Positions 5,888 to 10,640 of a DNA stretch of 10,640 nucleotides are shown piece after piece. How positions within the stretch are numbered: the first letter of the stretch is position 1; each line of letters opens with the position of its first letter. The stretch covers positions 1 through 10,640 of the forward strand of contig JAJRTP010000135.1 of NCBI GenBank assembly GCA_024278255.1, written 5' to 3'. The DNA comes from Chloroflexota bacterium (GTDB lineage Bacteria; Chloroflexota; Anaerolineae; Promineifilales; Promineifilaceae). Below the pieces are notes generated by a model. It saw only the letters and a list, made by a program, of their open reading frames with translations, ran no database searches and had not been told where the DNA came from. The translations under genes and the position numbers were made by a program.

Positions 5888-5893
5888 TTAGTC
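5788..5893 (+). other. attC recombination site (integron cassette attachment site)
   Basis: The 106-bp site begins with R'' GCCTAAC (5788-5794, fits RYYYAAC) and ends with R' GTTAGTC (5887-5893, fits GTTRRRY at 6 of 7). The arms fold back: CTAAC pairs with GTTAG, then AT, GCTT, CA, CGG and CAGGCG (5811-5815 plus flanking C5810) pair with CGCCTGCCGGTGAAGCAAT (5867-5885). The left arm has bulged bases G5802 and A5809, matching the extrahelical bases that attC sites carry in the L'' arm. The variable loop spans about 5816-5866. Length is within the usual attC range (roughly 57-141 bp), and the site starts 25 bp after the cassette ORF's stop. Confidence 0.82.
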
Positions 5894-5952
5894 AAGACGA
5901 AACTGTAACTCCTTGTTGTTTTAGGGGTACCAGGGACTTTAGTAAGATAATA

Positions 5953-7758
5953 TCACCCCAACAATTTTTCCAAACGATCTACATATCCGGCCAAAATGCC
6001 GAAGGTTGTTTCTACGGGTTCGGGAGAAGTCATGTCCACACCGGCCAATTTGAGGGCGTCCAGGGGGTAGAGGGAGCCGCCCGCTTTGAGGAAGGCCAGA
6101 TAGTTTTCGGCGGCCTGGGGACGGCCGTCCAGAATCCCTTTGGCCAGCGCGTGCGCGGCGGAAATCCCGGTAGCGTACTGGTAAACGTAAAAATTGCTGT
6201 ACAGGTGGGTGTGGAACAGCGCCCAGGTAATCCCCAATCGTTCCCGGTCAATCTCCACCGCCTCGCCAAACCCCTCGCTGAACAGGTCAGCCATCAGGTT
6301 GATGAGGGCGTCGGCGTTTAATGCTTCGCCCCGCTCCACGCGCCGGTGAATTTCCAGTTCAAAGCGGGCCAGCGTAGGCATGATGAAGAAGTAACGGTGA
6401 AAGTTGGCCATCGCTTCCTCAATCACGGCAATCTGGAAATCGGGATCGTCATGTTCGGCCAGCAGGTGGGCGCGCACCATCGCCTGGTTGAAGTTGGAGG
6501 CGACTTCGGCCACAAAGAGGCCGTACCAACTGTACACCAGCGGCTGGTTTTGCCAGGTGTACCAGGAGTGCATGGAGTGGCCCAGTTCGTGCGCCAGCGT
6601 GCTGAGGCCGAACAAGTCGTCGCTGTAGCTCATCATGATGAAAGGGTGTGTGCCGGGGCCGCCGGAAGAAAAAGCGCCCATCCGCTTGCCTTTATTAGGG
6701 TAAACGTCTACCCAACGTTCTTCCAGGGTGCCCTGCTTGAGGGTTTCGGCGTATTCGTCGCCCAGAGGCCGCATTCCTTCGGTTATCCAGGCTACGGCCG
6801 TCTCATAAGGCACGTCCGGCGGATTGGCAGTGAGGGGCGCTTTCACGTCATAAAGATGCAGCTTTTTCAACCCCAACGCACGGCGGCGGATTTCCCAGTA
6901 GCGGCGCCAGGTAGGCAGGTTTTTCTTGTAGGTCTCGATGAGATTGGTGAATACCTCGGTGGGGATAAAGTTGGCGGAAAGGGCAGCGTCCAACGAATCT
7001 TCGTAGCGGCGCACGCGGGCAAAGAAGACGTCCCGCTTGACGCCGCCGGAGAGGTTGTTGGCCATGCTGTTTTTCAGGGCTAGGTGGGCGTCGGCGTAAT
7101 GTTCCCAGGCGGTGCGGCGCACTTCCGGGTCGGCGTGGCCCAGAAGCTGGCCGATGGTGCCCTGGGTGATTTCGTAACTTTCGCCGCTGCTGTCTATGGC
7201 CGGCTTGAATTTGAGGTCGGCGTTGGCCAGGACGCTGTGGGTGGCTACGGCCGTTTGCAGCGGGTCCTGCACTAATCCCAAAACCTCTTCCACTTCAGCC
7301 GAGCGGATGTGGGCTTGTTCCTGCTCCAACCGTTCCAGGTAATGGCTGTAGTGAGCCAGGCGCGGGTCTTCTGTTAACCATTGGCGCAGCGTGTCAAAGC
7401 CGATAGCCAGCATTTCCGGTTCGGCAAAAGACAGCACGGCCTGGGCCTGCCCGAACAGGCTGCGGGCGCGGTCGGCGCGGGCAGCCCAAGCCTGGTCTTC
7501 AGTGTTGACGCTGTAGTTGAGGGAGGCGTAGATGAAGACGTGGCGCAGTTGACGCTGTAGTGTTTCGCTGGCGGTCATGAAGTCGGCCAGAACGGACGCG
7601 CCTTCGGCCAGACGGCCGTTATACTGCCTGATTTCGTCGAGTTGGGTCTGGATTTGGGTGACGGCCGTTTCCCAATCTTCTACTGTGGCAAAAATAGATT
7701 CGGTATCCCAGCGGTATTGTTCCGGGATTTCACTGCGTTCGCGTACTGTTTGAGTCAT
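5953..7758 (-). CDS. pepF: Oligoendopeptidase F, M3-family zinc metallopeptidase
   Basis: A 601-residue cytosolic zinc peptidase of the PepF/M3B family, which degrades oligopeptides. The zinc site is HELGH with His390, Glu391 and His394 ([14 protein letters not shown]), and the third ligand Glu418 lies in [15 protein letters not shown] (414-428). The substrate-cleft motif [18 protein letters not shown] (361-378) precedes it. The N-terminal helical oligopeptidase_F-like domain (about 105-180) is intact and total length is typical. The start is ATG 7758, preceded by AAGGAG with a 6-nt spacer; the longer open frame to 7794 runs into a palindrome and is rejected. One oddity is FNQ where family members usually read FNE. 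The gene is monocistronic, with the cassette downstream and a near-palindrome 20 nt upstream of the ribosome site. Confidence 0.95.
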   Translation of the reverse strand: MTQTVRERSEIPEQYRWDTESIFATVEDWETAVTQIQTQLDEIRQYNGRLAEGASVLADFMTASETLQRQLRHVFIYASLNYSVNTEDQAWAARADRARSLFGQAQAVLSFAEPEMLAIGFDTLRQWLTEDPRLAHYSHYLERLEQEQAHIRSAEVEEVLGLVQDPLQTAVATHSVLANADLKFKPAIDSSGESYEITQGTIGQLLGHADPEVRRTAWEHYADAHLALKNSMANNLSGGVKRDVFFARVRRYEDSLDAALSANFIPTEVFTNLIETYKKNLPTWRRYWEIRRRALGLKKLHLYDVKAPLTANPPDVPYETAVAWITEGMRPLGDEYAETLKQGTLEERWVDVYPNKGKRMGAFSSGGPGTHPFIMMSYSDDLFGLSTLAHELGHSMHSWYTWQNQPLVYSWYGLFVAEVASNFNQAMVRAHLLAEHDDPDFQIAVIEEAMANFHRYFFIMPTLARFELEIHRRVERGEALNADALINLMADLFSEGFGEAVEIDRERLGITWALFHTHLYSNFYVYQYATGISAAHALAKGILDGRPQAAENYLAFLKAGGSLYPLDALKLAGVDMTSPEPVETTFGILAGYVDRLEKLLG

Positions 7759-7777
7759 TTTTCGCTCCTTGATGTCT

Positions 7778-7804
7778 GTAGGGCGATTTGGCAAATCGCC
7801 TTAC
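7778..7804. repeat. Near-perfect 27-bp palindrome upstream of pepF
   Basis: GTAGGGCGATTTG (7778-7790) and CAAATCGCCTTAC (7792-7804) are complementary around a single central G, with only one G-T mismatch (7781/7801). It lies 20 bp upstream of the pepF start codon. It may be a dispersed REP-type palindrome, a dyad operator, or a 5' UTR hairpin; its symmetry and length go beyond chance for a gap this size. Confidence 0.7.
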
Positions 7805-7837
7805 GAATATGTTTGCCCTGAATGGTAGGCTAATTGG

Positions 7838-7849
7838 GGAAAATTTTCC
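7838..7849. promoter_or_regulatory. 12-bp AT-centred palindrome in the pepF / mazEF intergenic region
   Basis: GGAAAATTTTCC is perfectly self-complementary and sits between the divergent pepF and antitoxin genes. It could be a protein-binding dyad, but no regulator is known and short palindromes of this type can arise by chance. Confidence 0.3.
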
Positions 7850-7881
7850 AGTCATGCGGCGGAGGAAGGGGGTACGGCCGT

Positions 7882-7911
7882 TTGACAGACATCAGTTTGC
7901 GCATCTATAAT
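7882..7911 (+). promoter_or_regulatory. Consensus sigma70-type promoter of the toxin-antitoxin operon
   Basis: TTGACA (7882-7887), an 18-bp spacer and TATAAT (7906-7911) are both perfect consensus hexamers. The predicted transcription start is near 7918, about 30 nt before the antitoxin ATG. One ACGGCCGT palindrome (7874-7881) abuts the -35 box. Confidence 0.8.
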
Positions 7912-7939
7912 AGCATCATTATATACATCATTTGTGATG
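7890..7939. promoter_or_regulatory. Candidate antitoxin operator: four CATC repeats at 12-bp spacing
   Basis: CATC occurs at 7890, 7902, 7914 and 7926, exactly 12 bp apart. The last two extend to CATCATT, and an inverted TGATG follows at 7935-7939. The series covers the promoter spacer, -10 box and start point, so occupancy would block transcription. Ribbon-helix-helix antitoxins commonly bind such short repeats cooperatively and repress their own operon. Confidence 0.6.
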
Positions 7940-7948
7940 AGGTGGTTT

Positions 7949-8245
7949 ATGCAAATTAAGGCGCTTGAACAATTCGAGACTGTTCGCACGACGGTAACGT
8001 TACCTGTGGAGTTGATGCGCCGCAGCCAGGAAATTGTAGAGTCTGGCCGGGTTCCCAATCGTAACGCGCTTATTGTAGCGGCGATGGAGTACTTTATTGC
8101 GGAATTAGAACGGGAAGAGATTGACCGGCAGTTTGCCGCTATGGCTGATGATGCAGCTTTCCAGACATTGCAATTAGATATGGCTGAATCTTTTGCAGAC
8201 AGTGATTGGGAAGCGTTAAAGCAAGGGGAATCTCAATTACAATGA
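7949..8245 (+). CDS. Ribbon-helix-helix antitoxin (MazE/ParD-like)
   Basis: A 98-residue protein. An RHH DNA-binding fold fills the N-terminal half: strand VRTTVTLP (12-19), helix 20-32, turn with NRNAL (37-41) and helix to about 55. An acidic C-terminal tail (56-98, rich in Asp/Glu) is the usual toxin-binding segment. It should neutralise the downstream MazF toxin and autorepress through the repeats in its promoter. The start is ATG 7949, because GAGG (7939-7942) lies 6 nt upstream; GTG 7934 and ATG 7937 in the same frame lack a ribosome site and fall in the operator. The stop overlaps the toxin start as ATGA, so the two are translationally coupled. The RHH family is evident; the exact antitoxin subfamily is not. 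Confidence 0.85.
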   Translation: MQIKALEQFETVRTTVTLPVELMRRSQEIVESGRVPNRNALIVAAMEYFIAELEREEIDRQFAAMADDAAFQTLQLDMAESFADSDWEALKQGESQLQ

Positions 8246-8580
8246 AACGCGGTGATGTTTTTGACGCCCGGCTAAATCCAACGGAAGGATCGGAGCAATC
8301 AGGTGTGCGGCCGGTTATTATCGTGAGCCGGAATGCTATTAATCAAAATAGTCCTGTGATTGTTGTCGTGCCAGTGACAAAAGCAGCCAATGTACGACGG
8401 CCGTATCCGAATAACGTGTTGATTGCGACCGGAAGCGGTGGATTAACAGTTGATTCTGTAGCGTTGGGAGGACAAGTGCGCGCTGTTGCCAAATCCCGTT
8501 TATTGCGCCATCGAGGACGTTTGTCAGTTGGCGAAATGAAGAAGATAGATCGCGCCTTAAGGATCACACTGGATTTGTAG
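8242..8580 (+). CDS. mazF: MazF/PemK-family mRNA interferase toxin
   Basis: A 112-residue toxin of normal length for MazF/PemK, a ribosome-independent endoribonuclease cleaving single-stranded RNA at short sequence motifs. The opening is canonical: RGDVFDARLNPTEGSEQSG (3-21) then VRPVIIVSRN (22-31). Arg23 and Thr46 (VPVTKA) match the catalytic Arg29/Thr52 pair of E. coli MazF in residue and spacing (23 apart). Later motifs TVDSVALGGQVRAV (69-82) and the C-terminal helix are present, so the toxin appears intact. ATG 8242 overlaps the antitoxin stop by 4 bp with no close ribosome site, consistent with coupled translation; an upstream in-frame GTG would bury it in the antitoxin gene. Cleavage specificity cannot be read from the sequence. 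Confidence 0.93.
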   Translation: MKRGDVFDARLNPTEGSEQSGVRPVIIVSRNAINQNSPVIVVVPVTKAANVRRPYPNNVLIATGSGGLTVDSVALGGQVRAVAKSRLLRHRGRLSVGEMKKIDRALRITLDL

Positions 8581-8621
8581 GGTACAATACCTGTTATCTT
8601 TTGACGACCTGACGTAGTTCT

Positions 8622-10640
8622 ATGAAAACAACCGCCAACCAACCAAGCCTGAAACGCAGTCTGGATAACCTGCTGCAAATAGACAGTTACGGCATCCCTG
8701 AAGCGCAGGTGGATGAGGCGATGAACCGGGCGCAGATGCGGATACTGCCGTTTGTCTACGGCAGTTTGACCGCCCTGTTTGTGGCTTATGCGCTTATCCA
8801 GTTTTTCTTTTTGCGGGAGCCGGGGGCAGATTTGATGACGGCCGTAGCCCTGGTGAGCGCTGTGGTGTTGGGGGTGGTTTGTTATGCGCTGCTTCAGGGT
8901 AAAATCAGGGCGCGTTGGGCGGAACCGTTAACGGCCGTACTCGCCCTCATCGTCTTTGCCAGCATCCAGCTACGCCTCTTTCTCACCGCCGATCCCAAAC
9001 AAGTCGCCAATCTGGCCCTGTTCATCTTCGCCGTCAGCGTTCTGTTCATCTCCACCCGCTGGTATTTGCTGATGCTCCTGGTGGCCTTTGCCGGACTGCT
9101 GCACGCCGTCCTCTCCTTTCCCGATTATCCCGATTGGCGCTTTTTTATTGTGGTGATGTTGGCGGCAGCCGCTTCCGGCTTGGTAGCGCACGTGGGGCGG
9201 GTGCGCGCCTTTCGCCATACCGAGATTTTGCGCATTGTGGAGCGGCAGCAGCGGCAGGAACTGCGCCGTCGCAATTTGCAGCTACGTACCAGCATCGCCG
9301 TGGGCCAGCGCATCGTCTCCATTCTGGATTTGGAGGAACTGCTGGATCAGATTGCCGATTTGGTGTGGGAGCAGTACCGGGTTTATTACGTCGGCGTCTT
9401 CCTGCCCCAGGAACGCTCGCGGCACATGACAGCCGGGGCAGAGGCCGGCCGGGCTGTGGCCGACGGCCCCTTGCAGTTGCAAGCCGGTCTGACCGGGCAT
9501 GTGGGCTGGGTATTGGCCAATGGGGAGACGCTGGTTGTGCCGGATGTGCGCAAAGACCCGCGTTACGTATCGGACGAAAAAGCGCCCCACACTTGCGGTG
9601 AGCTGCTGCTGCCCCTGAAAATGGGCGACCGGGTGTTGGGGGTGCTGGATTTGCAAAGTGAGCAGCCGGGCCGTTATGCACCGGACGAAATTCCCGCCTT
9701 TCAGCTTTTGGCGGATCAGATAGCTGTCGCCCTGGAAAATGCCCGGCTGTACGCGCAGGTGAAGGCGTTTAACCAGGAATTGGAGCAGAAAGTGGCTGAA
9801 CGCACCCAATCGCTGCAAGAGGCGTATGCCCGGCTGGAACGGTTGGACAAGACGAAAACAGACTTCATCACCATCGCTTCGCACGAGATGCTGACGCCGC
9901 TGACGATTGTCAATTTTAACAGTCAGATGTTTTTGGAGGATGAGGCGATTCGGGCGAACAGTTATTATTTGAAATGGGCGGAAGGTATCCAGCGGGGCAC
10001 GGCGCGAATGCAGGCGGTGGTGGACAGTATGCTGGACGTTGCCAGGATTGACAGCCAGTCTCTGGAGTTGTATCCGGCGCCGTTGGATTTACCGTTTTTG
10101 GTGCGGCAGGTGAGCAAGCGTTTCCAGGAATCATTGCAGGAGCGCCAAATCAAGTTGGTCATGTCGCCTATGGCTGGCGTGCCGGAGATTGAGGCTGATG
10201 CGGAGGCGATGCAGAAGGTGTTTTATCATTTGCTGGTCAATGCCATTAAATATACGCCGGACGGGGGCGAAATCTGGGTAGACGGCCGTCCCCTGCCCAT
10301 GCAGTTGGCTGACGGCCGTCCCATAGACGGCGTAGAAATCGTCGTAGCGGATACCGGGATTGGCATTGCCCCGGAAATCCAGGATTTGATATTTGAGAAA
10401 TTTTTCCAGACCGGCGAGGTCATGCTGCACTCATCCGGCAAGACCGCTTTTAAGGGCGGCGGTTCCGGTTTGGGGTTGGCGATTGTGCGGGGTATTATCG
10501 AGGCGCATCACGGCCGTATCCGGGTAGAAAGCGCCGGATGTGACGAAGATTTGTGCCCTGGCAGCCGTTTTTACATCAATTTACCCCTCAAACAGCCAAC
10601 GGACGGCTCTTTTAACAATACTTTCACCGCATCCCGTTGA
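8622..10640 (+). CDS. Membrane GAF-domain sensor histidine kinase
   Basis: A complete 672-residue kinase; the stop codon is the last triplet of the window. Five or six hydrophobic helices (about 42-62, 72-92, 101-120, 129-145, 147-165, 173-190) are followed by a basic helix (195-222), a GAF domain (about 230-372), a coiled coil (378-412) and the catalytic core. The phosphoacceptor is His421 in ASHEMLTPLT; the usual Arg of SHELRTPL is Leu424. ATP-binding boxes are intact: N-box with Asn540 (HLLVNAIKYTPDGGE), G1 ADTGIGIAP (576-584), F-box IFEKFF (590-595) and G2 GGGSGLGLAIV (612-622). The GAF domain would sense a small ligand or redox/light cue, unknown here. No response regulator is in the window; one may lie downstream. 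No strong ribosome site precedes the ATG, and the gene follows mazF by 41 bp, so read-through from the toxin operon is possible. Confidence 0.92.
   Translation: MKTTANQPSLKRSLDNLLQIDSYGIPEAQVDEAMNRAQMRILPFVYGSLTALFVAYALIQFFFLREPGADLMTAVALVSAVVLGVVCYALLQGKIRARWAEPLTAVLALIVFASIQLRLFLTADPKQVANLALFIFAVSVLFISTRWYLLMLLVAFAGLLHAVLSFPDYPDWRFFIVVMLAAAASGLVAHVGRVRAFRHTEILRIVERQQRQELRRRNLQLRTSIAVGQRIVSILDLEELLDQIADLVWEQYRVYYVGVFLPQERSRHMTAGAEAGRAVADGPLQLQAGLTGHVGWVLANGETLVVPDVRKDPRYVSDEKAPHTCGELLLPLKMGDRVLGVLDLQSEQPGRYAPDEIPAFQLLADQIAVALENARLYAQVKAFNQELEQKVAERTQSLQEAYARLERLDKTKTDFITIASHEMLTPLTIVNFNSQMFLEDEAIRANSYYLKWAEGIQRGTARMQAVVDSMLDVARIDSQSLELYPAPLDLPFLVRQVSKRFQESLQERQIKLVMSPMAGVPEIEADAEAMQKVFYHLLVNAIKYTPDGGEIWVDGRPLPMQLADGRPIDGVEIVVADTGIGIAPEIQDLIFEKFFQTGEVMLHSSGKTAFKGGGSGLGLAIVRGIIEAHHGRIRVESAGCDEDLCPGSRFYINLPLKQPTDGSFNNTFTASR

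Noticed and set aside
5800..7275. Several plus-strand open frames opposite pepF, the first overlapping attC
   Set aside because: They are shadows of the GC-rich pepF sequence, with repetitive Gly/Val/His composition and no motifs.
7759..7794. Upstream ATG for pepF at 7794
   Set aside because: It would translate half of a palindrome, and the AAGGAG site serves ATG 7758.
7934..7948. GTG 7934 or ATG 7937 as antitoxin start
   Set aside because: They have no ribosome site and lie inside the putative operator; GAGG is correctly spaced for ATG 7949.
8583..8605. TACAAT and TTGACG as a promoter for the histidine kinase
   Set aside because: TACAAT has no -35 partner at the right distance, and TTGACG at 8600 would place its -10 box inside the coding region.

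Overview
This 10.6 kb window looks like a chromosomal segment from a GC-rich bacterium, most likely an environmental Chloroflexota (Anaerolineae/Ardenticatenia-like). The lineage is inferred from gene content and from the 8-bp palindrome ACGGCCGT, which recurs 22 times. No rRNA, tRNA, CRISPR or phage genes are visible.

Layout. On the minus strand, 24-1696 holds a phosphate-transport pair: a Pit-family permease followed by its DUF47/PhoU-like partner. A 61-bp divergent region separates it from four plus-strand genes (1758-5038): a membrane-anchored Mrr-type nuclease, a short-chain dehydrogenase very like HSD17B10, a PSP1/YaaT (RicT)-like Cys-rich protein, and an HD-superfamily hydrolase. Each of the three gaps between these four genes carries a different imperfect inverted repeat, so they are probably not one tight operon.

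The most distinctive element is at 5126-5887: an AT-rich, unrecognised ORF (5181-5762) followed by a 106-bp site with the architecture of an integron attC (5788-5893). A matching GTTGGGC core lies upstream at 5125-5131. I read this as one integron gene cassette sitting alone in the chromosome, with no integrase in the window.

Next comes oligoendopeptidase F (pepF, minus strand, 5953-7758). Its upstream region holds a 27-bp near-palindrome. A MazEF-type toxin-antitoxin pair (7949-8580) follows, with a textbook promoter and four CATC repeats at exact 12-bp spacing that look like the antitoxin's operator. A complete membrane GAF histidine kinase (8622-10640) closes the window; its stop codon is the last three bases.

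Functionally the window mixes housekeeping genes (phosphate uptake, peptide turnover, lipid/amino-acid oxidation, signalling) with mobile or defence-like accessory genes (solitary nuclease, gene cassette, toxin-antitoxin) and dispersed palindromic repeats. No single multi-gene new system is evident. The best candidates for new biology are the lone cassette, the iterated ACGGCCGT palindrome and the Pit transporter with an altered signature.
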